From assembly GCF_039537265.1 (NCBI RefSeq), contig NZ_BAABAE010000001.1:310001-374000 (forward strand): 64,000 nucleotides of DNA, written 5' to 3'. Below are positions 25,151 to 33,657 of this stretch, piece by piece; position 1 is the stretch's first letter, and the number at the start of each line of letters is the position of its first letter. Origin of the DNA: Terrimesophilobacter bigeumensis (GTDB taxonomy: Bacteria > Actinomycetota > Actinomycetes > Actinomycetales > Microbacteriaceae). A program made the translations under genes and the position numbers. The notes under the pieces are model-generated. The model saw only the letters and a list, made by a program, of their open reading frames with translations, did not search any database and had not been told where the DNA came from.

Positions 25151-25499
25151 GGTTATTCTCCTTCGCGGCACCTGGCCGCATCGGTGTATCGCCCGGAACT
25201 TCCGGGACGTGAGGGCCCTGCGCGCCTACCGTTGAGGTGTCGACGCTCGCCACTCGGCGCGCAGGGACGAAAAGGCCCGCCGTGAAAGGACGGGCTGGTT
25301 CGAGAAGCGGGGAGGGGCGCAGGTACGCCTAGCTGGAAAGGTGCAGCATCATGGAACGTCCTTCGCGGTGGAAGACCCGAAATTGCCGCGTTGACGCCCC
25401 TCCATCGGCAATCACGGGGCCGGGCCGACTCGCCTCAACCCCACAGCAGGGCCACGCGAGTTTGTTGAAGACCGGGCGGTCTCTACGCCCGTCTGTGAG
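25151..25499. other. Non-coding stretch between scaffold gene and tRNA-Trp
   Basis: About 350 bases without a convincing gene on either strand. It holds a terminator-like hairpin (25270-25296) and, next to the tRNA, a GGGCG/CGCCC hairpin (25474-25490) that may mark tRNA 3' processing. It probably also holds a promoter for scaffold and capsid genes, but no clear -10/-35 was seen. Confidence 0.5.
25270..25296 (-). terminator. Terminator-like hairpin upstream of the scaffold gene
   Basis: Minus strand GCCCGTC-CTTTCAC-GGCGGGC forms a seven-pair stem (one G-T) followed by CTTTT. It would end transcripts of the packaging and minor capsid genes, or of the tRNA. Confidence 0.6.
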
Positions 25500-25575
25500 T
25501 GGCAAAGGCGACAGGACTCGAACCTGCAACCTCCGGTTTTGGAGACCGGCGCTCTACCAGTTGAGCTACGCCAAT
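25500..25575 (-). tRNA. Prophage tRNA-Trp (anticodon CCA)
   Basis: 76 bases fold as a tRNA. The D arm is GCTC...GAGC, the anticodon stem CCGGT/ACCGG holds loop CTCCAAA with anticodon CCA, the T arm carries TTCGAGT, the discriminator is G and the 3' CCA is encoded. The acceptor stem has two T:T mismatches (positions 2-71 and 3-70), which is unusual. It begins four bases after the minor capsid gene and sits within the structural gene block, so it belongs to the phage. Confidence 0.78.
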
Positions 25576-25578
25576 TCG

Positions 25579-26787
25579 TTAGCGGCCGTCCGCGAAGTGC
25601 AACTGCTCGCGGTGAGACTGCACACGCCGACCGGTGCGAGAAGTGAACTCGCGGCGGGCCGCGCGCGCTTCCCTCAGGTCCCGTTCCGCACGCTTCCGCG
25701 ACACCGCATCGGGAGCGATATCCAGATCCCGTTTCGCTGACCGAATGTCTCGCTCAAGCTCCCGCTGCTTCTGACGGTCCTCGTCCGCCTGCTGGTTGTA
25801 CTCGAAGTCCTGTTGAGGAGCGGCGAGCCCGGGGAGCATCGCCACCGGCCGGCACCGGCAGTTCGGATGGTTCCAGCCCGCGTTGCGCGCCTGCTCGATC
25901 GTCCCCGCGACGTACACAGTCACCGTCTGGTCTTGGGTGGAGTGCTGCATGATCCGGGGGCCAGCAGGTGTCCCATCGGTGGAGAGAGTCTTGCCGATCC
26001 ATGGCGCGCACCGTTTGCAGGCATCGAACCCGCCGACGATGGTCACCAGGTGGATGCCTGACTGTTCCATTCGCCAGATTCCGGCATCATTGAACGCCCG
26101 GTTGACCGCGGTACGGCCCGCCATCTCCGCGTAGGAACCGATCCGCCAGTTGCGGCCCGACTTATCCACGAACCCGGTGATGCCTTCACGGAGGAACCGC
26201 TGCACCGTGGCCTGCTGCTGCCGGAGGGACGTGGTCACACCCAGCAGAGTGTTCGGCGCGGTGAGGGACACGATGCGCTGGTACGCGTCTTGAGGGTAGC
26301 GGGTGATCCGCTGATTCATCACCTCAAGCCGTGACTGGAGGGAGATCGCGAGGGCACTCACCGCTGTGGCGGCAGAGCCGGTCTGGAAGACGGTGGGGAG
26401 ACGCTTGGCAAGCCCGAGACGTGCAGCCGCGGCCGCTTCGCCTTCCTCGGCGGCGACTTTGATGATCTCCTCAGCCATGCCTGAACGACGCAGGCGCTCC
26501 ACGATCGCCACGGCCATGCCCTGCAGTTCTCTGACAGCTTGTGCCCGGTGCACAGCCAACTGGCCGAGGATCCGGTTCTGCTCGCGACGCTCCGCAGCCG
26601 TTAGTCCACCACGCACCGGTTCAGTGGGGAGCATTTCGCGCAGTTCGAGGTCACGGTAGACGCGGGTGGCTAGTTCTCGGATCAGTTCGTCTTCGGCATC
26701 CCGGTACCTGAGTGCGAGTTCGTCGGAGAGTTGCTCGATGAACTCCTCGAGGTCGAATGCTTCCGGATCCGGAACGAAGACGGCCAT
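25579..26787 (-). CDS. Minor capsid protein (phage_min_cap2/MuF-like)
   Basis: A 402-residue protein. A helical N-terminal half (1-220) is followed by the MuF-like core with MAGRTAVNRAFNDAG, FDACKRCAPWIGKTLS and the end motif WNHPNCRCRPVAML, which are hallmarks of minor capsid proteins coupled to portal proteins. The last 70 residues are highly charged and helical (KQRELERDIRSAKRDLDI). It lies two genes past the portal, as in many Gram-positive phages. It may help in assembly or be ejected with the DNA. Confidence 0.85.
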   Translation of the reverse strand: MAVFVPDPEAFDLEEFIEQLSDELALRYRDAEDELIRELATRVYRDLELREMLPTEPVRGGLTAAERREQNRILGQLAVHRAQAVRELQGMAVAIVERLRRSGMAEEIIKVAAEEGEAAAAARLGLAKRLPTVFQTGSAATAVSALAISLQSRLEVMNQRITRYPQDAYQRIVSLTAPNTLLGVTTSLRQQQATVQRFLREGITGFVDKSGRNWRIGSYAEMAGRTAVNRAFNDAGIWRMEQSGIHLVTIVGGFDACKRCAPWIGKTLSTDGTPAGPRIMQHSTQDQTVTVYVAGTIEQARNAGWNHPNCRCRPVAMLPGLAAPQQDFEYNQQADEDRQKQRELERDIRSAKRDLDIAPDAVSRKRAERDLREARAARREFTSRTGRRVQSHREQLHFADGR

Positions 26788-26790
26788 GAG

Positions 26791-27033
26791 CTACTCCTCG
26801 GGGTCGTCGGCAACCGAGAGAGCGAGCCTGTTGGCGAGGTATTCGGTGAGGCCGATGGACACATGGATCGGCTGTTCCGCCGCGACCCGCAGGTAGTACG
26901 TCATCTGGTCGCTATCCTCCGGCTTCACCGCTGCGGCTACGCCGACATAGTTGGTGAGCAGAGCGCCGTCAAGCTCGTCTGCAACATGCGCGGCGATCGC
27001 GTCGTCGAGTGCGGCCTTGGTCGCGGCGCTCAC
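26791..27033 (-). CDS. Small phage protein between portal and minor capsid genes
   Basis: An 80-residue protein with a helical start (ATKAALDDAIAAHVADELDG), then a mixed part with AVKPEDSDQMTYYLRVAAEQ and an acidic end. It overlaps the portal gene by four bases and is three bases from the minor capsid gene, so it is tightly coupled to both. The function is unknown. Confidence 0.65.
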   Translation of the reverse strand: MSAATKAALDDAIAAHVADELDGALLTNYVGVAAAVKPEDSDQMTYYLRVAAEQPIHVSIGLTEYLANRLALSVADDPEE

Positions 27034-28703
27034 GGCTTCGGCTCCTCGTCAGGCTTCGGTCGCGTCCCGTCCGGTGTGGTCGGGTCGCCAGTGAACGTTG
27101 TCGGGTCCGGCGCCTGAGCCCCGAACTCTTCGGATAGCGCATCAACCTCGTCGTCGACCTGATCCTCATCCCAGTCAGGGTTCGAGCGACGCACACGCTC
27201 ACGCCTCGAGATCGACTCGGACAGGAACAGCGACTGGATGATGCGGGCCGCCTTCTCCATGTCCTCCTGCGACACGGGCGGGAAGTCCACATCGGGCAGT
27301 TCTTCGAACCAGGCGCCGCCCTTGCCGGGGAACACGATCCCGTCGATAGCGAGCGCCACCTGTGCCAGCTGGGCGAGGGCAGGCTTCGCGTACATGGCCT
27401 TCTCGTCCCGCACACGCTCCGAGTCGGAGTAGTCGGCATCCACCTCGGTGGCGGTCTTCATCGTCCCCGAACCATCCACCCCAAGGTGGGCGAGGGAATA
27501 CCCGGTGGTCCAGGCGATCTCCCGTTTCAGGCCCTCGATGACGTTGCCAAACTCTTCGTCGCGGATGTCGAACTGGGACTCGTGAATCTGCCCCGACATC
27601 TGCTCGTCGGCCTTGCCGAGCGCGTTGACGCCGACATACACTTCCCGATCGAGATCGACGGTTCCACCCTCGCCGCGGCCGGCCGTTTCCAGCCACGACT
27701 CCGGGACGGTGAGACGCCCCTGCCCGAGGGCAACGTCACGCATCAGGGCGGACCATGCCTGATCAACCTTGTCGAGTTCATCCTCGATGCCGGCGAGATC
27801 AGACCGGCCGAGGTTCGCCAAAACGCCCTGCTTGCGCCAGTCCTTGTTCGGCATCCTGTTCGGGATGTACACGACAGCGAGCTTCGGAACACCAGTGGAG
27901 ACCGTCACAGTCTCCGACCAGGAGCCCGGTTCGGCGATCGCGAGATCCAGTTCAGCCTGGGAGCGCAGCCCGTTGTAGTGCGCGGTCGCATCCAGTGAGT
28001 TGATCGGCACCACCGGACCCAGAACCTTCTCCGACCCTTTGTGGAGGGAGTAGGAGATCATCCCCGGGTCGTGACGCTCCAACAGCCGATACACGGCCTG
28101 CTCGACCCGGTACTCGGTCCACAAGGTCACAGCGGTGAGGATGCCGTCCTGAAACTCCGGGAGCGCACAATCGGCGGCGTACGCGCGAATCCGCACCCGG
28201 TCAGCCAGGCGCTCATTCCACGTCACCGACAGGTAAGTACCACCGAGGGCGGCAGCGAGCTCACCAGCCTGCAACAGTTGCGCGCGGGTCTCATCCGAAC
28301 TCATGATCTCGTCGAGTCGAGCCTGCCCCTCGTGCTCCCACTTCTTGGTCGGCTTCGACGGATCCTTGCCGGCCGCATCCAACTCAGGCGGTTTCGGGTA
28401 GCGGATCTTCACCTGCTCCCCGAACAGGAGCGTGGCGGACAGCCGGCAGATACCCCCAGCCAGGTCGACGTGCATCTTCATGCGCTTCTCGGTCGCCACG
28501 ATCGGCGCGCCCCAGAACGCTTTCGACAGTGATCCGACCAGTCCACCCCGGTACGGGACACCATTGTGGGTGTGCGTGGCGACCTCGCCCGAATACATCG
28601 ACTGCAGGGTGAGAGTGTCGCCTGTCCACCAGGCTTCATGCTCACGGAACCGGTCGAGGGCGATGTCGAATGGGGCGGGAGGGAACTCGTCGGCTGACGC
28701 CAT
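27030..28703 (-). CDS. Portal protein
   Basis: A 557-residue portal of the Gram-positive phage (A118/SPP1 gp6-like) group. It has LVGSLSKAFWGAPIVATEKR, LAGGICRLSATLLFGEQVKI, AALGGTYLSVTWNERLADRV, then LGRSDLAGIEDELDKVDQAW and a stem/clip region with VGVDGSGTMKTATEVDADYS. The C-terminus is acidic and Pro-rich. It forms the dodecameric DNA channel at the head vertex. It follows the large terminase by nine bases. Confidence 0.9.
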   Translation of the reverse strand: MASADEFPPAPFDIALDRFREHEAWWTGDTLTLQSMYSGEVATHTHNGVPYRGGLVGSLSKAFWGAPIVATEKRMKMHVDLAGGICRLSATLLFGEQVKIRYPKPPELDAAGKDPSKPTKKWEHEGQARLDEIMSSDETRAQLLQAGELAAALGGTYLSVTWNERLADRVRIRAYAADCALPEFQDGILTAVTLWTEYRVEQAVYRLLERHDPGMISYSLHKGSEKVLGPVVPINSLDATAHYNGLRSQAELDLAIAEPGSWSETVTVSTGVPKLAVVYIPNRMPNKDWRKQGVLANLGRSDLAGIEDELDKVDQAWSALMRDVALGQGRLTVPESWLETAGRGEGGTVDLDREVYVGVNALGKADEQMSGQIHESQFDIRDEEFGNVIEGLKREIAWTTGYSLAHLGVDGSGTMKTATEVDADYSDSERVRDEKAMYAKPALAQLAQVALAIDGIVFPGKGGAWFEELPDVDFPPVSQEDMEKAARIIQSLFLSESISRRERVRRSNPDWDEDQVDDEVDALSEEFGAQAPDPTTFTGDPTTPDGTRPKPDEEPKP

Positions 28704-28712
28704 GGGTGCCTC

Positions 28713-30014
28713 CTATGCTGCGAGCTTGATGTGTTGACGCCAGATGTTCTCGGTCGTGGTGACCGCGTAGCGGGCGGCGTCGAGACTGTGGTCGGCGACC
28801 TTGATCGGTTTCTCTTCACCCTTGAGAGTCGCGTCGGGGTCCCACGCATACCCGGATGCTTCGGTGATGAACCCTTTGCAGCGGTCGGTGACGATGAGCT
28901 TGTGTTCGGCCAGCAGTGACGCCATCGTGCGGATCCCGTACAGGACGTCGTTGTCGGCTTGGGTGGTGGTGACACCGTCCTGCTGCATCTGCACACGCAG
29001 GGAAGCGGCGGACGGGTCGAGGATCGTGTAGCGGGGCACCAGACGGGAGCGGGTCGAGGCGGGCAGGTGGTTCTCGTTCAACCACTTCACCAGCTCGCGA
29101 GACAGGGCGGCGTCGGTGAGCTTCTGCTCGGTCACCTTCGAGTCGTGCCGGTACTCGTCGATGAAGAACATGCGCGGTGTCGGCCGGCCCAGATGATCAA
29201 TCTCGGCGCTGATGCCCAGCAGGAGTGCGGCGGTCGGGTTCGTGGTCCCGTAGTCCACACCGACCGCGACGAGCTCGCGCATCTCCGGCAAGGTCTCCCA
29301 GGGGATGACGTAGCCGGCGCCCGGTGACGGGTCCCACATGTCGTAGATGGCGCCCTCAGCGGCAACCCACTCGCCGAGGATGAAACGCTTGTACCAGAGG
29401 CCCGTGTAGTTGGCTTTCAGGTTCGCGATCGCCTCAGCCGACAGGGCGATGTTGTCGTCAAGGACGAAGTGCCATGACGCCCAGTTCGGGAGCTCATCGA
29501 GACGGTCGAGGTAGTCGCGTTTCAGCCAGTGACCGGGAGAGTCCGGGTTCGTTGTGCCCAGCAGCATCGCACCGGGAGCGGTGAGCCGGGAGAGCATCAT
29601 CTTGAACGCGCCCTCAGGCAGAACAGTGATCTCATCCACATAGCAGAGGGCCACGGTCATACCGCGGATCTTGTCCTCAGCCTGCTTGTCGTTCGCGCCG
29701 ATCACATGCACAACCCGGCCGAGGATGCGCGCGGTCGGGGCGCCGGCCGTGTACTTCACATGCTTAGCGAACGGGCCGAACAACTCCGGGTCCATCAACG
29801 GCTCGAACACGTTGCGGAAGATCGACTCACGAGTGCGGCCCATGATCACGATGCGACCCTGACGGGCCAACGGCACCTGAATGATGAACCGGATCAGCGA
29901 AGCGATCGTCTTCGACGACCTGACCGAACCCTCCCAGACGCACACCTGCTTGGTGGCTTCCCGAATGGAGAGCTCCTGCTTCGGGGAGATGTCGAACTCG
30001 AGGTCAGTCGACAA
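28713..30014 (-). CDS. Terminase large subunit
   Basis: A 433-residue packaging motor. The ATPase has Walker A GSVRSSKT at 29-36 and Walker B LCYVDE with Asp127-Glu128. The nuclease carries GVDYGTTNPTAALLLG, YTILDPSAASLRVQMQQDG and HSLDAARYA, supplying the acidic residues. This matches the PBSX XtmB/terminase_6 group. The TTG at 30014 is taken because it follows AAGAGG and overlaps the small subunit by 11 bases; the product then starts MSTDLEFDISPKQEL, the usual N-terminus. Confidence 0.92.
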   Translation of the reverse strand: MSTDLEFDISPKQELSIREATKQVCVWEGSVRSSKTIASLIRFIIQVPLARQGRIVIMGRTRESIFRNVFEPLMDPELFGPFAKHVKYTAGAPTARILGRVVHVIGANDKQAEDKIRGMTVALCYVDEITVLPEGAFKMMLSRLTAPGAMLLGTTNPDSPGHWLKRDYLDRLDELPNWASWHFVLDDNIALSAEAIANLKANYTGLWYKRFILGEWVAAEGAIYDMWDPSPGAGYVIPWETLPEMRELVAVGVDYGTTNPTAALLLGISAEIDHLGRPTPRMFFIDEYRHDSKVTEQKLTDAALSRELVKWLNENHLPASTRSRLVPRYTILDPSAASLRVQMQQDGVTTTQADNDVLYGIRTMASLLAEHKLIVTDRCKGFITEASGYAWDPDATLKGEEKPIKVADHSLDAARYAVTTTENIWRQHIKLAA

Positions 30015-30489
30015 GACCGAACCTCTTCGCCAGACGGCCCAGCATCGAATCTGCTTCGGCAACACCGTCACCGTCGTCGACGAGCTCGAGCTTCGCGGCA
30101 CGGTCGAGGTAGATGTTGATCGTCGAGGCGAGGTTCTTCTCGTCCGCCGTGGGGACGAAGCTCAGGGTCAACTCTCGGGATGTCCCGTACTCACCAGTTC
30201 CGAGAGTTTCGAACGTGTCGGCTTCGAGCCTGTCAAGGATTCTCTCGGTGCGGTCATACAGGCGGTCGATGATGTCCGCTCGACGCGCAGCACGAGAAGT
30301 GCGACGGGCGTTGACCGCGGTCTCAGTCCCCGACGCGTCGAAGCTGTGGCCCTCTTCCTCAGCGATCCGGTCCACCTGACGGGTTGAGATGCCAATCTCG
30401 CGTGCGATCTCGTTGCGGCCTTTGCCCTCGGACATGAGAGCCTTCGCGCGCGCGCGTTGCTCTGGCTGAACTGGCACACCTGAAGCCAT
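30004..30489 (-). CDS. Terminase small subunit
   Basis: A 161-residue protein with an N-terminal HTH (RAKALMSEGKGRNEIAREIG, ISTRQVDRIAEEEG) and a helical oligomerisation part (DIIDRLYDRTERILDRLEAD; ADEKNLASTINIYLDRAAKL). These are the features of small terminases that recognise the packaging site. The ATG at 30489 has GAGGTG upstream; starts at 30495 and 30498 are also possible. Confidence 0.85.
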   Translation of the reverse strand: MASGVPVQPEQRARAKALMSEGKGRNEIAREIGISTRQVDRIAEEEGHSFDASGTETAVNARRTSRAARRADIIDRLYDRTERILDRLEADTFETLGTGEYGTSRELTLSFVPTADEKNLASTINIYLDRAAKLELVDDGDGVAEADSMLGRLAKRFGLVD

Positions 30490-30565
30490 TGCCATCACCT
30501 CGGTTCGCAGCGCCTGGCTGCTTGCGGATGAGGCTTAGGGCCTCAGGAGTGTTGAGTGTTGTGGA

Positions 30566-30772
30566 CTACTTGCAGGCTTCGATGCCGAACCCGAGGAGGG
30601 CGATCATGACCCACCATGTGCGTTCACCGTTGGGTTTGGTCCATCGATCGCCGTAGATGCCGGTTGTCCAGCGTGCGTCTGGGTTGGCTCGGTGTAGGTT
30701 GGTGGCGCCGAACTGGATGCCGCCGATGCGGATGTCCGCGTATCCGGGTCGCGTGGACGTGTCGAGAGTCAT
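30566..30772 (-). CDS. Small phage protein upstream of the terminase
   Basis: A 68-residue protein behind a clear GAGGAG site. The sequence is beta-like (ADIRIGGIQFGATNLHRANP, RWTTGIYGDRWTKPNGERTW) and ends in a hydrophobic stretch (WWVMIALLGFGIEACK). The function is unknown. Its placement directly before terminase genes suggests late expression. Confidence 0.6.
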   Translation of the reverse strand: MTLDTSTRPGYADIRIGGIQFGATNLHRANPDARWTTGIYGDRWTKPNGERTWWVMIALLGFGIEACK

Positions 30773-30795
30773 TGCGTCTCCTCGGTGGAATGAGT

Positions 30796-30830
30796 GAAGC
30801 CCCGGGAGTTGTCGGCTCTTCCGGGGCTTC
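30796..30830 (-). terminator. 10-bp hairpin between early and late genes
   Basis: GAAGCCCCGG (30796-30805) pairs with CCGGGGCTTC (30821-30830) around a 15-base loop. It separates the early chain from the late genes. No T-tract, so it may be an attenuator or antitermination target. Confidence 0.5.
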
Positions 30831-30888
30831 GGGATGGACTAGGCCATCATCTATCTCAATCTGATGGCCTTTCGCATCTTGTGTCAAG

Positions 30889-31119
30889 TTAGGCTGCGGC
30901 GTGTGGTCGGGCGCGTCGCGTCCATTTCTTGTCGCGCATGGTGAGGATGTCGGTTTCGGCTACTCCCCAGAAGGATTGGCCTGTGGAGTCGGTGCCGAGT
31001 ATTTCGCGGACGTGGCCGTTCTTCACCCACCGGTAGATGGTGGCCAGGTGTTTACCGGCGAGCTCGGCGGCTTCCTCGTAGGTGAGGGTGCGGCCCGTGG
31101 GACGAGTGGCGCCTGTCAT
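30889..31119 (-). CDS. Excisionase-like HTH protein
   Basis: A 76-residue protein with a MerR/excisionase-type HTH (TLTYEEAAELAGKHLATIYR, WVKNGHVREILGTDST) and a basic end (RDKKWTRRARPHAAA). It is the last gene of the early chain before the hairpin. Its place beside the terminase suggests it may switch on late transcription; alternatively it could be an accessory excision factor. Confidence 0.7.
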   Translation of the reverse strand: MTGATRPTGRTLTYEEAAELAGKHLATIYRWVKNGHVREILGTDSTGQSFWGVAETDILTMRDKKWTRRARPHAAA

Positions 31120-31310
31120 GCGGTGCCCTCGAACTCGACGAGGTACTCGGTCCGGTACGTCTGCACTGTGCCGGAGGGGTCGAGGTGACGTTTGCGAACG
31201 TCGGCCCATGCGTCCTCGGAGAGCCGGATGTGAGTCCACGTGTCGTCTTGGCGGACGATCTCGCCGACGATGCGACCCTTGCGCTGGTGGTGCCAGACCT
31301 GCTCAGGCAT
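31116..31310 (-). CDS. 64-residue phage protein, hypothetical
   Basis: A protein starting MPEQVWHHQRKGRIVGEIVR with WTHIRLSEDAWADVRKRHLD and an end TEYLVEFEGTA. The beta-then-helix pattern is regular but no family is known. It overlaps the downstream HTH gene by ATGA, so the two are translated together. Confidence 0.65.
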   Translation of the reverse strand: MPEQVWHHQRKGRIVGEIVRQDDTWTHIRLSEDAWADVRKRHLDPSGTVQTYRTEYLVEFEGTA

Positions 31311-31584
31311 CGGACCGCCCACCCACAACCGGAGCGGAATCGAACGCGTCAAGGACCTTCGGCAGGCGCTCATCGAACGCCGCGATCACACAGCCCTCAC
31401 CGCCGATGAAATGCGACTCCGCGACGTTCGCGAACACCCGCCACTGCCGCTCACGCTCAGGAGCGGGAGGATCGGCGTGAGACGCCTGCTCCTCGAAGTT
31501 GCGCATCTTCTCGACGAACGCCTCAACCTTGGCGCGAGCCCATGCGAGGGCTTCGGGGTCGTGATCGTACTTGGTGTCGCTCAA
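31303..31584 (-). CDS. 93-residue phage protein, hypothetical
   Basis: Translation likely begins at TTG 31584 behind GGGAGG. The protein has EALAWARAKVEAFVEKMRNF and ERERQWRVFANVAESHFIGG, a helical profile of unknown role. It overlaps its upstream neighbour by four bases and its downstream one by eight. Confidence 0.6.
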   Translation of the reverse strand: MSDTKYDHDPEALAWARAKVEAFVEKMRNFEEQASHADPPAPERERQWRVFANVAESHFIGGEGCVIAAFDERLPKVLDAFDSAPVVGGRSDA

Positions 31585-32078
31585 TGGTCGCCTCCCTCGG
31601 GACGATGGTTCGCCTGCTCGGCGTCGGACCACGGCGTGTAGACCTCGGTGTCCTCCACCCACGTCGAGCAAGCCAGGCAGACTTCGAGCGGACTAGACGG
31701 GCAGTCGCCGTCGTGCTCGCAATCACCGAAGCTGCACTCGAGGTCGTACGCATCGACCGTGACCCGCTCGTGTAGATCCGCAGCCGCCGCGGCTTCACTC
31801 ATCGAACTTGGTATCAGGTACCCCCGGAAGATGCACAGCACAACAGGGCGGTCATACTGGCCGGCCCATCCCGCTCGTGGCACGGCGGCTTCGATCCCAC
31901 GGTCAAGGGCGACAGAGAACTCGCAGTCGCGAAGGTCGATGCCCGAGTCCCGACACTTGGCAGAATGCAACACATAGACGCGCTGCTCTGCAGAGACAGC
32001 TCGCGCCCAGTGGAACACCGGGTGACGCTCGACGCCGACCTTCGCTTCGATCGTCGCGGCACTCTCGAGGCGGCTCAT
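31581..32078 (-). CDS. 165-residue Cys-containing phage protein, hypothetical
   Basis: A protein with a long N-terminal globular part (VSAEQRVYVLHSAKCRDSGI, YDRPVVLCIFRGYLIPSS) and a Cys-rich middle (LECSFGDCEHDGDCPSSPLE, VCLACSTWVEDTEVYTPW) that could bind zinc. It sits in the chain of overlapping early genes. No family is recognised. Confidence 0.62.
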   Translation of the reverse strand: MSRLESAATIEAKVGVERHPVFHWARAVSAEQRVYVLHSAKCRDSGIDLRDCEFSVALDRGIEAAVPRAGWAGQYDRPVVLCIFRGYLIPSSMSEAAAAADLHERVTVDAYDLECSFGDCEHDGDCPSSPLEVCLACSTWVEDTEVYTPWSDAEQANHRPEGGDH

Positions 32079-32203
32079 CGCTTGTCTCCTTCGGGTACCG
32101 GGCCGTAGATCGCTTCATCCCACGAGTGCCATTGAGCATCGCCCTCGTGAAGCACCAGCCCGTTCACCCAGTCCACGGCGACCTCCGCGCCGCGCTCAGC
32201 CAC
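32075..32203 (-). CDS. 42-residue phage micro-protein
   Basis: A GTG behind GGAGG starts a 42-residue frame (MAERGAEVAVDWVNGLVLHE, then WHSWDEAIYGPVPEGDKR). It overlaps both neighbours by a few bases, as is usual in this chain. Its end PVPEGDKR matches the ending of its upstream neighbour (PVPEGGDRG). Confidence 0.5.
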   Translation of the reverse strand: MAERGAEVAVDWVNGLVLHEGDAQWHSWDEAIYGPVPEGDKR

Positions 32204-32855
32204 GGTCGCCTCCTTCGGGTACCGGCACCCACTGGCCAAGCGAGCGCCGTTGAGCCGACCATCCCTCGTCCAATAGAGGCATCGACTCAAACGTCCACTC
32301 GATCACCGGTCGGCCATCCGGCGCGACTCGGCGGTACTCCCATTCCGTCTCCTCGGTCACGGGTGGGACAGCAGCAAGAGCGGCTTCGAGGCGAGCGACC
32401 TTCCCCTCCAGGAATCGGATGCCGAACTCGGTCCGCTGTAGGTCTGCCTGACGCTCGGCAATCAACGCCTCGACCAGCTCGCGCTTTGTCCACGTCATGA
32501 GCACGCGCGCCTGCTCGGCGCGGTCCTGCGGGATGGTCCGCCAGATGCCGTCCCAAGCGGTCCACGGCCCCTCGTCTGTCTCGGGTGGGACGGGAGCACG
32601 ACGGAAACCCGCAGCGATCAGCGCTTCGACAAGGTGCGCGCGGAACGACGGAAAGCCCGTGCGATCGGGGGCATCAAGCGTCTGCCACAGCCTCCACGTT
32701 GACTGGTAGACATCGATCAGCGCCCCCCGGTCGTCCTCGGTGGGGAGAGACGCCTCCAACGCATCCGCAGCTTGCAGCGCAGTCGCCGGAGCAACGCCCG
32801 GATGGTGCGCATCCGTCCGCAGTCGCTCGATCAGCTTTCGTGTGTCGTCAGACAT
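32196..32855 (-). CDS. 219-residue early protein, paralogous start with the gene at 33893
   Basis: It begins MSDDTRKLIERLRTDAHHPG and has ADALEASLPTEDDRGALIDV near residue 31, both shared with the protein at 33893-34222. The middle and end differ (WTAWDGIWRTIPQDRAEQAR, LEGKVARLEAALAAVPPVTE with a coiled-coil look, then WEYRRVAPDGRPVIEWTFES). A shared helical front module with different backs is the notable feature. The function is unknown. Confidence 0.65.
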   Translation of the reverse strand: MSDDTRKLIERLRTDAHHPGVAPATALQAADALEASLPTEDDRGALIDVYQSTWRLWQTLDAPDRTGFPSFRAHLVEALIAAGFRRAPVPPETDEGPWTAWDGIWRTIPQDRAEQARVLMTWTKRELVEALIAERQADLQRTEFGIRFLEGKVARLEAALAAVPPVTEETEWEYRRVAPDGRPVIEWTFESMPLLDEGWSAQRRSLGQWVPVPEGGDRG

Positions 32856-33042
32856 ACCTCATCCCCAATCCAATCTCGATCTTCCGCTCTAGCTCCGCGA
32901 TCTTCTGTTTTGCCTTATCGAACGACTCGCGCTCGCCCGGCTCGCTTGACCTCACAGTCCCGTGCGGCCAGTAGAACCGGAACTCGTCCTTGAGCAGACG
33001 CAGGTACTCAATCTGCGCTGCTCGCTTATCTCCGTCAGTCAT
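32848..33042 (-). CDS. 64-residue helical phage protein
   Basis: A short, charged, helical protein (MTDGDKRAAQIEYLRLLKDE, then ESFDKAKQKIAELERKIEIG) that may form a coiled coil. It overlaps both neighbours by eight bases. The function is unknown. Confidence 0.6.
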   Translation of the reverse strand: MTDGDKRAAQIEYLRLLKDEFRFYWPHGTVRSSEPGERESFDKAKQKIAELERKIEIGLGMRYV

Positions 33043-33361
33043 TTCTCTGCTCCTGCCCTGTAGTGGTGAGCAACGTCCGAATGTCGCGCCCCAGGTGTGA
33101 ACAGTGCGAGTCGCGGGTGATCGCATCCGCCAGCTCAGCTACCGCCGCGATCTTCGCCTCGGCAACCTCAGCACGACGCAGCAAGTCGAACCGATCGTTA
33201 TTGCACTTGATCGCCTGTTCTGTGATCTGCTGGTCCTTGACCGCATCATGGGCAGCAAGCCAACGGTCGAACATCCCCCACCGCCTAGTAAGGCCCTGCG
33301 CGTAAACCTCCTTGACCTCGCCCGTTGTCGGCGTGTATTCGGTGGTCACTCCGTCAGTCAT
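33035..33361 (-). CDS. 108-residue early protein, paralogous start with the gene at 34577
   Basis: It begins MTDGVTTEYTPTTGEVKEVY and has FDRWLAAHDAVKDQQ, closely matching the front of the protein at 34577-34843. The rest is helical (RFDLLRRAEVAEAKIAAVAE, LADAITRDSHCSHLGRDIRT). It starts one base inside the stop of its upstream neighbour. The function is unknown. Confidence 0.65.
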   Translation of the reverse strand: MTDGVTTEYTPTTGEVKEVYAQGLTRRWGMFDRWLAAHDAVKDQQITEQAIKCNNDRFDLLRRAEVAEAKIAAVAELADAITRDSHCSHLGRDIRTLLTTTGQEQRND

Positions 33362-33657
33362 CACTGCTCCTTTCGTTCGCTGGGCCATTCGCCCATCGCC
33401 TCGTCGACGGCATCCGCCAACGTCACGCCCTCAGCAATCCACTCCAGATACTGGGCGTGCCTCTCCGGGTTCAGGTCGCGCAGCATCCGCAGCAACCTCA
33501 GCATTCCGCCGGGCGGTTCCCTGAGCATCGCGGCCTCCACGTCCTCGCTCGTCAACCCTTGACGCTCGTGGAAGTCGTCACACGCGCGGCACTCACCGAG
33601 CGGCTTGATGTCAAACGTCTTGTGCTGGTGCGACGGAACCACGACCGAACGCTTCAC
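33361..33657 (-). CDS. 98-residue early protein, hypothetical
   Basis: A protein with a Cys pair early (GECRACDDFHERQGLT), then amphipathic helices (EDVEAAMLREPPGGMLRLLR, ERHAQYLEWIAEGVTLADAV). No family is recognised. Gene overlaps with neighbours show it is part of the same translation chain. Confidence 0.62.
   Translation of the reverse strand: MKRSVVVPSHQHKTFDIKPLGECRACDDFHERQGLTSEDVEAAMLREPPGGMLRLLRMLRDLNPERHAQYLEWIAEGVTLADAVDEAMGEWPSERKEQ

Noticed and set aside
25500..25575. tRNA-Trp as a second integration site
   Set aside because: No repeat of it is found elsewhere in the window and structural genes run on both sides.
30624..30887. Minus-strand frame of 87 codons between HTH gene and terminase region
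   Set aside because: It spans the hairpin and overlaps the better supported 68-residue gene; its end is low-complexity.
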